From positions 1 to 64,000 of IMG/VR virus record IMGVR_UViG_3300006920_000040: a stretch of DNA of 64,000 bases. The stretch is one strand, 5' to 3'. The stretch is from a virus. The translations under genes and the position numbers were made by a program. The first letter of the stretch is position 1, and every line of letters begins with the position of its first letter. Positions 1 through 8,890 of the stretch are shown in pieces. The notes under the pieces were generated by a model that saw only the letters and a list, made by a program, of their open reading frames with translations, made no database searches and was not told the DNA's origin.

Positions 1-1632
1 AACATAAACGAGGTTAGCGTTGAATCTCTTTTAGCTCGATATACCGATAATCCACCGGAGGTATTATCAGGGTCACCCGCATGCTTCAATTATTGGATGA
101 CATTCCCGAAGCATCTGGATGACACATGCCGAACACTTGGAACCGTTATTCCCCTGAAGAACAATTTCGGAATCGATGAACAGGTCACCTGTAACCCGTG
201 CGTTAGGACATATACTAATTTTTCATTTGGAAGTGATACGCTAGATTCATATGAACCCTCACTATTATTCAATAGTGATTTTTATAATATTGATATTGGC
301 GAAACTGATGAGGTTTTTAGATTACCCGACTACTCGCCAAATATAGCTCTTTCCAGCTTGGACTTCATCTGCTTTGGTGCCATTGCCGGTGATTGTCCAA
401 TTAACTCCGATAGATTAATTATCGACGGTAAGGAATTGTGGTTGAGTGGTGGTGAGTTATCCGCCACTTGGATGGAAAGGTATTTTGGGCTCAGTGGAAC
501 TTGTTTAAGTTCCTCCCCCGAACTGGAGAGTGTTCTGTATGAAGATATCAATGTTGACAATACCGTATTGGTTTCCGCATTCGATTATATATACAAACGA
601 CCTGACTTCTCACATTTAATCTCAACTGGATCGATTGATGAGTGCATTAATCTTCCGGATTTAACAGGTAGATTTGGATTTTTGTCGGATGCCGGATACG
701 TCAACACCAACCAACTGAGCGCATCAAACCGTTTAAATAATCTCGGCGATTTGGATGCAGTATTTTTTGGAGGGGATAACAATTACGAAAGTGGGTTATC
801 CGCTACTATTGAAGCCAACTGGGCGGTGTTTGACGAGTATGTCCAATTGGAGACGGCATACCCCGCTATCGGAAACCATGATATAGAATCGGATGATTTG
901 GCGACAGCGCAGTCCGAAAAGTTCACATACCTCCCGAATAATAAGCGTTATTATTCGGTGGTTTTTGATGATTCCGACATGGAATTATTTGTTCTAAATA
1001 GTGGAGCAAAGAGTGACAATTCCATAGTGGAACCTGACGGGAACACAGTCGGGAGTGTCCAATACAATTGGTTCATTGACCAATTAAATCTATCCACTAA
1101 AAAATATCGAGTCGTGATGTTCCACCACCCATATGTTACCGGTAAATCTGCCGGTCAGAGCAAGACCATCCCTGCGATGGATTGGGGGTTTGAGGCACTT
1201 GGTATTGATTTAATCCTCAATGGACACACCCACACCAACCAACACCTCAAACACAACAACTTAGATATTGTTGATATATCCGCTCCAGTTAGAGACCCCC
1301 GAAAAATGTCAGGGTCTGGATCAATCTATGGTTCGGCGACAGCAATCCCTGATACCACTTTGGTTTGGTCGGATGCAGGTGTGGGTGAATATGGAACCCC
1401 CTGTATTTCGTTTTTTGAAGCCACCGCTTGTGGTTTGGATTTTTGCGTGATTCGAGTATCCGATGCCGAAATTCTTCATAGATTTTCAATAACAAACAAT
1501 AGAAGTTTTAGTGGGGTCGTGTCCGATTGTGGACCGAGAAACACTAACGGAATCATATTCTCCTTGGGTTGCCTGTCGGGTGATAAGTTCTTGGACGAAT
1601 CGGGATTGGAGCACTTTTTAATAGAATCTTAA
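1..1632 (+). CDS. Virion-associated metallophosphoesterase, 5' end outside window
   Basis: The reading frame is open from base 1, so the N-terminus lies outside the window; 543 codons remain. It carries the metal-binding motifs of calcineurin-like phosphoesterases in the purple-acid-phosphatase style: SDAGY near residue 230 of the fragment, GGDNNYESG near 257, GNHD near 291, FHHP near 373 and GHTH near 408. The first half has no recognisable domain and looks like a phage fibre or structural protein. The downstream gene follows after one base and the neighbours are virion genes, so an attachment or tail-associated enzyme is inferred. The substrate is unknown. The motif assignment is strong; the virion location is inference. 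Confidence 0.8.
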   Translation, partial: NINEVSVESLLARYTDNPPEVLSGSPACFNYWMTFPKHLDDTCRTLGTVIPLKNNFGIDEQVTCNPCVRTYTNFSFGSDTLDSYEPSLLFNSDFYNIDIGETDEVFRLPDYSPNIALSSLDFICFGAIAGDCPINSDRLIIDGKELWLSGGELSATWMERYFGLSGTCLSSSPELESVLYEDINVDNTVLVSAFDYIYKRPDFSHLISTGSIDECINLPDLTGRFGFLSDAGYVNTNQLSASNRLNNLGDLDAVFFGGDNNYESGLSATIEANWAVFDEYVQLETAYPAIGNHDIESDDLATAQSEKFTYLPNNKRYYSVVFDDSDMELFVLNSGAKSDNSIVEPDGNTVGSVQYNWFIDQLNLSTKKYRVVMFHHPYVTGKSAGQSKTIPAMDWGFEALGIDLILNGHTHTNQHLKHNNLDIVDISAPVRDPRKMSGSGSIYGSATAIPDTTLVWSDAGVGEYGTPCISFFEATACGLDFCVIRVSDAEILHRFSITNNRSFSGVVSDCGPRNTNGIIFSLGCLSGDKFLDESGLEHFLIES

Positions 1633-1633
1633 C

Positions 1634-2569
1634 ATGCCTACTTTATACAGAGACCCCCGCGTTTTCGACGAAGACACGTTCGTAAACAAAACCCCAACAG
1701 AATTAACTAACGGTAATTTTGTTGGTGGATTTAGGAATGCCAACTCTTCGTCTTTTCAGACATATTCACCGTATAGAGCAAGCACCCCGTTAGACTTGAG
1801 TAATTCATTAAACACGATTTCTGAGCAATGCATAGATCCTATAATCACAGACGGATATGTCACCAAATACCTCCAAGATGTTCGCCTGACACAATACATT
1901 CTCCTAAAGACTATTCCTGTAGAATCGTCCATTTCCGACAAGAGGAATGATCTTGGGAGACTATTCGTATTAGACCATTCCGGTTTGATTGTTGACGATT
2001 TCTTTGGAATAACTCTATCGTCGATAGACGTGAAAGATGTGTTTGTATTCTACCAATTGGTGGTTATTTTCACCGGAAATCAAGCATTTTTTATAAACAC
2101 TGATACCCAGTCTGTGTTTACTGAAAGCTACATGTCACATATAGACTTAACCTTTAGGGATGGTGTGGTGTATTTCATATCTGATGAGATTTTGAACGAA
2201 TTCGCTCTATCTAAATATGACGGACATAAGATACATACCGAAGATGATGTTTGGATACAACCATTAACTTCATCTAAACTATATTTTGACAAAACCACAC
2301 TAACACTACTCGGGACCGACACCAACCTAGATGAACTGGTGATTGGACAATTTGACCCAGATGATATGGAGTGGTATTACTTTACCGTAGACGACTTCGC
2401 TTATCAGATTGTTGGTGGTTACAGTATTGATAGTAAGTGGGTTGTCATCAGGGAGGATTACGTCTACCCCAATCAGGTTAGCGGGATCTGTGTAGAATAT
2501 ACCCCTACAGAAATCACCGAAGTGATGGAGGACTGCCCCACCACCTCGGACCTAATCATAACATTTTAA
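1634..2569 (+). CDS. Putative virion structural protein
   Basis: A 311-residue protein with no family I recognise. It is rich in beta-prone, Asp/Thr-containing stretches, has no signal peptide or membrane segment, and begins one base after the phosphoesterase stop, so the two are probably co-transcribed and coupled. The ATG is preceded by TCTTAAC, with no Shine-Dalgarno sequence. Its 3' end overlaps the convergent gene by four bases. A tail or fibre component is the best guess, from context only. Confidence 0.7.
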   Translation: MPTLYRDPRVFDEDTFVNKTPTELTNGNFVGGFRNANSSSFQTYSPYRASTPLDLSNSLNTISEQCIDPIITDGYVTKYLQDVRLTQYILLKTIPVESSISDKRNDLGRLFVLDHSGLIVDDFFGITLSSIDVKDVFVFYQLVVIFTGNQAFFINTDTQSVFTESYMSHIDLTFRDGVVYFISDEILNEFALSKYDGHKIHTEDDVWIQPLTSSKLYFDKTTLTLLGTDTNLDELVIGQFDPDDMEWYYFTVDDFAYQIVGGYSIDSKWVVIREDYVYPNQVSGICVEYTPTEITEVMEDCPTTSDLIITF

Positions 2570-3390
2570 CGATCAATAAAAAGGGTGTGATCGAACGGGA
2601 TTTTTACATCAGTTCCGTCCAACGTTAACGCGACATTAATAGGCTCAGAAAGTATTTCAATGGAATCCAGAACACCCCTATAACACTCCTTCGAAAGGGT
2701 GTTTAGTAGTTTCCGTTGGCTGTCGATAGACTGACCTTCGAACACCAGTGTTTGTGTTTCTTTATTATTAATAATCGTGATATCTTTTAAAAACGGGAGC
2801 AACATGAACACGAACGCCTCTTTAGCGACAACCTCCATATTGGGGACCTTCTCCTTAAGGACTCGATCATAGACGGTTTTCAGTTCTTTATTATAGAAGA
2901 ATGATTTCTTATACGAGGGTAGTTCCAATGTAATCTCAATACCATCCACTTTAACGGTATGTGTGGTTTTTATTTCACTATCGAGCAATCTCTTGATTTG
3001 GGTCTTTGTGCATACGTCAACCTCCTCTTCACCGACATCCGACAGGACCTTCAAGTCATTACCAAGCATTTCTCTAAGTTTGAAAACAAGGAAATGCATA
3101 TCAACAATATTGATGTCGTTGTAAGTTTTACCTTCGGGTAAGGTCAACAAATCGTCAAAAATACTTTTAACCACGACCGTGAACTGGATATGGTGAGATC
3201 CATTCATGCCACTAGCCATAAAGGAACTGTTAATCTTTGAAATTTGCTTGGCACCCAGAGGCTCCAACACAACTTCGAAATCGGAACAAACCAACGGGAT
3301 CGTCACTCGCTTACTTTCATTACTCTTTTTGAGGGAATTGATTACATCATCAATACTAACAACTGTTTCAGGCATACCAGTATATATCAT
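2566..3390 (-). CDS. Putative baseplate hub assembly protein (gp26/gp51-like)
   Basis: About 274 residues from the ATG at 3390; an in-frame TTG 18 bases upstream would give 280. The protein is a mixed alpha/beta soluble chain with repeated Lys/Glu and Leu patterns and no membrane segment. Its length and position among hub and neck genes resemble the T4 baseplate chaperone/hub-assembly family (gp26/gp51 type), but I see no diagnostic motif. It is divergent from the neck-like gene across about 30 bases that hold an AATAATTAA element with a palindromic TAATTA core. Function is tentative. Confidence 0.6.
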   Translation of the reverse strand: MIYTGMPETVVSIDDVINSLKKSNESKRVTIPLVCSDFEVVLEPLGAKQISKINSSFMASGMNGSHHIQFTVVVKSIFDDLLTLPEGKTYNDINIVDMHFLVFKLREMLGNDLKVLSDVGEEEVDVCTKTQIKRLLDSEIKTTHTVKVDGIEITLELPSYKKSFFYNKELKTVYDRVLKEKVPNMEVVAKEAFVFMLLPFLKDITIINNKETQTLVFEGQSIDSQRKLLNTLSKECYRGVLDSIEILSEPINVALTLDGTDVKIPFDHTLFIDR

Positions 3391-3406
3391 CCAATGTGGG
3401 GTTTTC

Positions 3407-3415
3407 AATAATTAA
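3407..3415 (+). promoter_or_regulatory. AATAATTAA element (candidate late promoter)
   Basis: Exact AATAATTAA ending five bases before the neck-like gene's ATG. The TAATTA core is palindromic and may also serve the divergent gene. Confidence 0.5.
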
Positions 3416-3420
3416 AAATA

Positions 3421-5040
3421 ATGGAAGATTCAACAATACCCGTAATACCAGAAGGTAGAGTTGCATCCACCTATAGAGGTTCATCTATAAAAACCTACGC
3501 TGATGTAGCTAATCGGATTAAACTCAGACTTGGCTCACCTTACAACCAAGTTAATATAACCGATGAATCTCTAGCAAACCGGATCGATGAAGCCATCGAA
3601 ATGTATTCCCGTTACGCTGGGTATGACAGGGAATATATCATATTCTGTGATAAAGCACTTGATTCGGGTTGTTCGGTCCTATTGGATGAGATTGTTGACA
3701 AATGTTTGTGTGAGACTGGTCTTTCGGGGACTGCACTATCTTCCGATGTAAGGATGACATCATATCTATCGGCAACAAACATAAACAGGGAGTTGTTGGG
3801 CTCTGGGCAATCACTTATGAGTTCCGTCTGCACCCTTTCCGGAGATGTGAGAGTAACCAATATAGAATTAACTTACGATAAGACCAACCCTTGGGATTTT
3901 GACATCTGTGACGCGAATGAAGTAGGCATACAACCATTAAGCGCATACCCCGACACAATCACACACTCACCTGAAATGGATGCGTGGTTGAAGGTGGAGG
4001 ATGGTCTTGGGGAGATCTACCCCCCAAACTGGGACACTATGGACACCTGCTTACCACTAAGCTCTTGGTGGGGCATTGGTGAGTCGGATTTAAGTGCCTT
4101 TGACCCCAAATCGGCAACCCACGTTAATATAACCGATATCCCCACATGCACGGTGGAGGGCATTAATGTTTTGGGTGTGAATACAGGGAAGGGTGCTAAC
4201 TTCAAAGTGGTGGACGATAATTTGGACACTTGCGGAAACCTCGATGCCACTGTTCAATTCTTGGAGAGTTTCGAACCACCCAGTGGACTATCAGGAGACT
4301 TTCCTCTCAACAAAAATACCGGATTTAAAGTCCAGATACATTCCACAGATCTGTTCGACGAAACCTCATATCTCACACCCGTAAACACCGATTTTTACCT
4401 TTCAACCACTACTTTGGAGTATGGGCTGTCGGCGGCACCATTTGACGCATACTATGATTTGGGTCGAAATGAAAAAAGAAAGATTTCGGGAGTATTCGAT
4501 GTAACCGCAAGGTCGGGTAGTGGTGATGGTGGAAACCTTATGTTTTATGACGTTGACTACTTGGTGGCACAACAAGCATTTGGGTATAATGGTGTTGGCG
4601 GTAGGAACTTCTCACGTTACGGGTATGACATCGTAACCCATGAATTGGGTGTCCAGTATATTGACATGATTAGAGGTAGGTTCGGTGGTGGTAATTCTGA
4701 TAGTTTCCAGTTTGACCCCCATACTCAGAGATTGCGAATTTTTAAGAATGCAGGGCGGCGGGGTAGTTGCAACGGATGTTATTTACTCGGGATATATTTG
4801 GAGAGGTCAGTGTCACACATGTTATCAGAAATGTGGGTTCAGGACTATGCAACCGCTTTAATTAAGATAACTGTGGGTAACACACTATCCAAGTTCTCTG
4901 GGGGTAACCTAATCGGGGGTATCCAGATCAATGGAACCGATATCCTATCGCAGGGTCTTGAAGAGAAAGCCGATCTACTGATTCGACTTCGTAGAGATAA
5001 TTCCGAGGGCGGGACCGATACTCCGTTTTACATTTTATAA
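3421..5040 (+). CDS. Neck/head-completion-like virion protein (gp13/gp14-like)
   Basis: 539 residues. The N-terminal 60 residues (YADVANRIKLRLG, then an ITDE...RIDEAIEMY helix) and the C-terminal 110 residues (DYATALIKITVGNTLSKFSG, then GGIQINGTDI) match, from memory, a protein of T4-like marine phages annotated as a neck or head-completion protein. The middle, about 60-400, is an insertion rich in Leu-Ser-Gly/Ala and Cys. The known relatives are much shorter, so this copy carries an added domain. The ATG lies six bases after an AATAATTAA element. The downstream gene starts four bases after the stop. Confidence 0.6.
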   Translation: MEDSTIPVIPEGRVASTYRGSSIKTYADVANRIKLRLGSPYNQVNITDESLANRIDEAIEMYSRYAGYDREYIIFCDKALDSGCSVLLDEIVDKCLCETGLSGTALSSDVRMTSYLSATNINRELLGSGQSLMSSVCTLSGDVRVTNIELTYDKTNPWDFDICDANEVGIQPLSAYPDTITHSPEMDAWLKVEDGLGEIYPPNWDTMDTCLPLSSWWGIGESDLSAFDPKSATHVNITDIPTCTVEGINVLGVNTGKGANFKVVDDNLDTCGNLDATVQFLESFEPPSGLSGDFPLNKNTGFKVQIHSTDLFDETSYLTPVNTDFYLSTTTLEYGLSAAPFDAYYDLGRNEKRKISGVFDVTARSGSGDGGNLMFYDVDYLVAQQAFGYNGVGGRNFSRYGYDIVTHELGVQYIDMIRGRFGGGNSDSFQFDPHTQRLRIFKNAGRRGSCNGCYLLGIYLERSVSHMLSEMWVQDYATALIKITVGNTLSKFSGGNLIGGIQINGTDILSQGLEEKADLLIRLRRDNSEGGTDTPFYIL

Positions 5041-5043
5041 CAT

Positions 5044-6963
5044 ATGGAACTCTCTTTGTCAGAAATAGCCTCATTGATCGATGCAGGTAAAGGTAATGGT
5101 TATTTTGAAAACCAAATTGAACAGGCGTTCACACCATTCTTTACTAAATTACAGTCTTTATCCGATGACCGGACCAAATTGACTGTTCTTGATATATTCA
5201 AGATCGATCCCAATAAATTCAAGAAATACCAAAAAAGGTTTGAGGTTGTCCTTGAAGAATTTCTGAGTGGGTTTGAGGCTAAAGTGGGTAATCTCCCAAA
5301 AAAGGAGACCATGGCCAAACCAAATGAAGACACCCCCGATGGCACGAAGAAGCAAATGGGGTTTCTGGGTAGATTGTTCGGGGATGACGGGAGGATTAAG
5401 CCACCCAAGAAGAAATTCGACACTGAGGGTGACGAGATTGTTCGGGAGGTTAGAATTAGATCTATTCACAAAGACGTGTTCAAAATGTTTGGTGACGAAC
5501 TAAAAGGTCGCATACAGGAGAGTGGCAACTTCAGAAAATATGACAGAGCCAAAAGGGGAGGTGTTAGGGATAAAGCGGGTGGTTTTCTGGGATTCTTAGC
5601 GAAAGCCGGAACCATGGCATTGGGCGCGGCTATGTTATTCAAAGCATTCACAACTGATGGTCAATTCAAAGGAACATTTGCTCTACTGGGCAAAATGATA
5701 CTTCTACCGATCACCAAGATGTTCACTCCTTTTGTGGAGAAAGCATCAAAACTCAAGGTCCCTAAATTGATGTCTGGACTCCTTAAATTACCGGGATTGT
5801 CTAAATTAGCTAAACTTGGCGGAACAGGCTCTAAGATTATATTTAAAGGTATTTGGGGGTTGGGTGCATTAATCTCGTTGGGTTTCGCATATCAGAGATT
5901 TAAGAAAGGCGATAATCTTGGTGGATTTCTGGAGATTGCGGCGGGTATATCTTCTTTAGTGCCAATAGTTGGAACCGCTATATCTATAGGTATTAGTGCG
6001 TTTTTGGCTTGGAGGGACGTTACCACAACGGAAGGTGAGAAGAAAAATAATTTCGGTGGAGATATGATGGCCGGTATTAAGGACTGGTTTTTGGACAATA
6101 AGTTCTTCGGGACAATAATACGCCTATTCCAAGGCATATTCCAATTCTTTACTGCCAAAAATAGCGGAGAGGTTGACGATGCAATTGATCTGATTAAGAA
6201 TAATCTAGGCGGGTTTAGAATTTTCTCCCCCATCCTAATGATATATGATTTCTTCACATCGGCAATCGGACAAGAGGTTGCCGCCAAAACGGGATCAGCT
6301 ATAGGGGTTGCATTAGAATGGATATGGGAGTCCATAGTGAAATTGATCACGAATATCGGGACATACATCGGCGAACTGGGAGCGAGTATCGTTAACAGCA
6401 TTTGGTTTAGAAAAGTAAAAAATAAACTAGGTCTAGCCGCTGTTAATTTAACCAAAAGTATAGTATCAACCTTTAGTTGGGTTATTGATATTATGGGGTG
6501 GTTGTCGAGTAAGATGTTCGGCATAATTGATAACTATGCTGTTAAGAAGTTGGTTGGTGTTTTTAGTGACGATGGAGTGGCTGCAATCGAAGCTACCGCA
6601 AAAACGTTGAAGAACCAAAACGCAGACACTATGATCAAATCACTGGAAGGTCTGAAGCTTAAATACACTGCCGAGGCGGAGTCCTTAAACAAAGAGGGTC
6701 GAAAGGCGGATAAGATACGGGAGGAGAAAAGAGCTAAAGCGGAGGAGAAGCGTCATAAGGAGAAATTAGAGCGAGATCAACGAAATGCCGACAAAATTAC
6801 CGATGCTGTAACTAACGGTTCGGCGTTAGTTGCTACAACTATTGGTGGTAATGATTCTGCCGAAAGGGAGGTTATCGTCATCAAAGATACTGATGGAAAT
6901 GCAGCAACCCGAAGACTTCGAGATCTACACTGGGGAAAAACCTACGGAGCGCCTTCTAGGTAG
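5044..6963 (+). CDS. Large virion protein with hydrophobic centre, tape-measure candidate
   Basis: 639 residues in three parts: a charged N-terminal 170; a long Gly/Ala/Leu-rich hydrophobic centre from about 180 to 500 with several membrane-like stretches, including SLVPIVGTAISIGISAFLAW; and a charged coiled-coil near 545-590 (REEKRAKAEEKRHKEKLERD). Such a layout is common in tape-measure and internal tail proteins, and T4 gp29 is of similar length. The convergent hub candidate lies four bases away. I find no catalytic motif. The alternative is an internal virion or membrane-penetration protein. Confidence 0.6.
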   Translation: MELSLSEIASLIDAGKGNGYFENQIEQAFTPFFTKLQSLSDDRTKLTVLDIFKIDPNKFKKYQKRFEVVLEEFLSGFEAKVGNLPKKETMAKPNEDTPDGTKKQMGFLGRLFGDDGRIKPPKKKFDTEGDEIVREVRIRSIHKDVFKMFGDELKGRIQESGNFRKYDRAKRGGVRDKAGGFLGFLAKAGTMALGAAMLFKAFTTDGQFKGTFALLGKMILLPITKMFTPFVEKASKLKVPKLMSGLLKLPGLSKLAKLGGTGSKIIFKGIWGLGALISLGFAYQRFKKGDNLGGFLEIAAGISSLVPIVGTAISIGISAFLAWRDVTTTEGEKKNNFGGDMMAGIKDWFLDNKFFGTIIRLFQGIFQFFTAKNSGEVDDAIDLIKNNLGGFRIFSPILMIYDFFTSAIGQEVAAKTGSAIGVALEWIWESIVKLITNIGTYIGELGASIVNSIWFRKVKNKLGLAAVNLTKSIVSTFSWVIDIMGWLSSKMFGIIDNYAVKKLVGVFSDDGVAAIEATAKTLKNQNADTMIKSLEGLKLKYTAEAESLNKEGRKADKIREEKRAKAEEKRHKEKLERDQRNADKITDAVTNGSALVATTIGGNDSAEREVIVIKDTDGNAATRRLRDLHWGKTYGAPSR

Positions 6964-6967
6964 AGTA

Positions 6968-8887
6968 TTAATCACCCTTGACATCTGTAGGTTTACGGAA
7001 TCTATAGAATTTAACACCCGTCACATCGTTAGTGTATACTCCACCAGATAGGTCTATTTCATGCTTAATCTCCATCGCCCACCAAACCCCAAGGAGTCGG
7101 TTTAATGTTTCATCTTTTGGATCAGTTCCACCGTCAATATCTACACTAAAGAACCTCCCACTTTGCCTATATGATTGCCCTGTGGTTTGGAAATTCAGGA
7201 GATCGTTCATAAATATCATATTTCCAATCAAGCGATTCCGCCCCAAGGCTATAGCCGCAGTATAAGTTGGAATAGGCGTTTGGGTTCGTATCTTTGGCCT
7301 TTGTTGATCTAACACAACACCTGAATTTGAAGTATTATCCACATTTAATTTCCCCAAACCCCTTTCGGCGTTACTATCATCAGTGAAGAATGGTATGTAT
7401 AATTCTGATATGAACTTTTTACAGAATTCCACACTTCCATCAACGTCAAATATCTGTGTTTTAAAGCCCGAACTATGATGTTCGACCACATGAGGTACAA
7501 TGAATTTGAGGGAATCTAGAGGTTCAATTGGGTCATAGACAAATTGGGTGATGGGTTGCTCGCTACTCTTTATTTTATTTTCGTTTCCGCAAAATAAAGA
7601 CTGAACAGAAAACCCCTTAGTCTTCCCCACCATCATATTGAGGAATGGTTCTTCGTTTTTCAATGAAAAACGATCCATATACTCTTCTCCTAAAGACGAC
7701 CCATCAATTTTGCCGAAATTAGAAAACCACGAATACAGTGGTCGGAGTGTCATTTTGGAAAATCCAGTCTCGGTTTCCGGTCGAGAGTAATGGAAGAAAC
7801 ACTGCTCCGAATTTAACTTGGACAGGGCACCAACAATATCCAGCGACTTAGAGTCACCATGATCCAGTGCTGATACATGAACGTCATGAAACTTATTCAC
7901 AATGTCCCTAGTGTTACCGGAACCATCCAGAGCAGAAAAGTATATGCTGGTGTCGGACCCAAAATCCCACATATCAGTGGGGTCTCTATCTGACCTTTTT
8001 ACATCATAGGTTTTACCCTTCCTAACCCAAGTCTTCTTCTTGCCCTTCAATTCCGACTCATCGACAATATAACCCTTCCCATCGAAACCAATTTTTGGCA
8101 AAAACTCCAAACACTTAAATCCGGTGAGTCCTTGGAAATACCAAAGAGCGGAGTAATGTAACCAATACAATGCCTCTCCGGTTTTTGATGCAAGAACCTT
8201 ATTCTTGTCGAATGGCTTCTCTGTTGGATAGTCGGGTGCATTGGCAGATTTAACTGCAAGATCAGCTAACCCCTTACGAGCTACCTCGAAATCGTCAGGG
8301 TTCGTTGGGAAGAACTCTTCGATTTTACCAACACCAATACCCGCCGTAATAACGTCAGGTATCCGGTAGTTGGTTAGGACATTACTGATAATATCTTCAA
8401 ACTCGATACGGAATGCGTTATCAGCAAGAACACTATCCTTATTTTGAATTTTAGTTATGACGAATGAATTCTGGATAACCCAGTCCCCTGTTGGGAACTC
8501 GTCCTCCATACCCTCATCACTCAGAGGTGAGAATTTTATATGTATCATTTCGACACCAGTCCCCCTAAAAGTAAATGATGGGCCTTTATCCTCGAATTCG
8601 GAATCTATACAGTCCTCACCAACCATCATCTTTATCTTATCAAAGAACCTACCAATACTAAAATTAGGATCTCTATATACCAATGATCCGGTTATAGAAC
8701 TATCTCTAAAAGAATCCACTATCGAAACATCCTCAATATACGGGGTGGGGATGGCCAACACTCGGTCACCATTATCCAAAAATGCTGAGAATAGGTATTT
8801 CTGCCCGTTTAAAGAAACTATATTCTCGTCCCCATCATTAGAACTCACTGTGGATACTTTCGGGAATTGGTTATAATTAAATGCCAT
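6968..8887 (-). CDS. Baseplate hub candidate (gp27-like)
   Basis: 639 residues. The N-terminal region (PYIEDVSIVDSFRDSSITGS) has the early beta-sandwich look of hub and tail-tube-related proteins. The C-terminus (NRLLGVWWAMEIKHEID, then YTNDVTGVKFYRF) resembles the closing strand pair of gp27/gpD-type hubs. In T4 the hub sits at the centre of the baseplate and carries the puncturing device. Downstream of it in transcription is nothing but the convergent tape-measure candidate. The next gene upstream ends three bases from its start, suggesting one transcript. Homology is from pattern, not a search. Confidence 0.55.
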   Translation of the reverse strand: MAFNYNQFPKVSTVSSNDGDENIVSLNGQKYLFSAFLDNGDRVLAIPTPYIEDVSIVDSFRDSSITGSLVYRDPNFSIGRFFDKIKMMVGEDCIDSEFEDKGPSFTFRGTGVEMIHIKFSPLSDEGMEDEFPTGDWVIQNSFVITKIQNKDSVLADNAFRIEFEDIISNVLTNYRIPDVITAGIGVGKIEEFFPTNPDDFEVARKGLADLAVKSANAPDYPTEKPFDKNKVLASKTGEALYWLHYSALWYFQGLTGFKCLEFLPKIGFDGKGYIVDESELKGKKKTWVRKGKTYDVKRSDRDPTDMWDFGSDTSIYFSALDGSGNTRDIVNKFHDVHVSALDHGDSKSLDIVGALSKLNSEQCFFHYSRPETETGFSKMTLRPLYSWFSNFGKIDGSSLGEEYMDRFSLKNEEPFLNMMVGKTKGFSVQSLFCGNENKIKSSEQPITQFVYDPIEPLDSLKFIVPHVVEHHSSGFKTQIFDVDGSVEFCKKFISELYIPFFTDDSNAERGLGKLNVDNTSNSGVVLDQQRPKIRTQTPIPTYTAAIALGRNRLIGNMIFMNDLLNFQTTGQSYRQSGRFFSVDIDGGTDPKDETLNRLLGVWWAMEIKHEIDLSGGVYTNDVTGVKFYRFRKPTDVKGD

Positions 8888-8890
8888 GAT

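Noticed and set aside
5892-6524. A 210-codon open frame antisense to the tape-measure candidate
   Set aside because: It lies wholly inside a better-supported gene and its hydrophobic, Pro/Ile-rich text mirrors the sense strand's Gly/Ala/Leu composition.
6978-7008. TTGACA and TATAGA on the plus strand
   Set aside because: The spacer is 19 bases, the site lies within the 3' end of the hub gene, and no plus-strand start follows.
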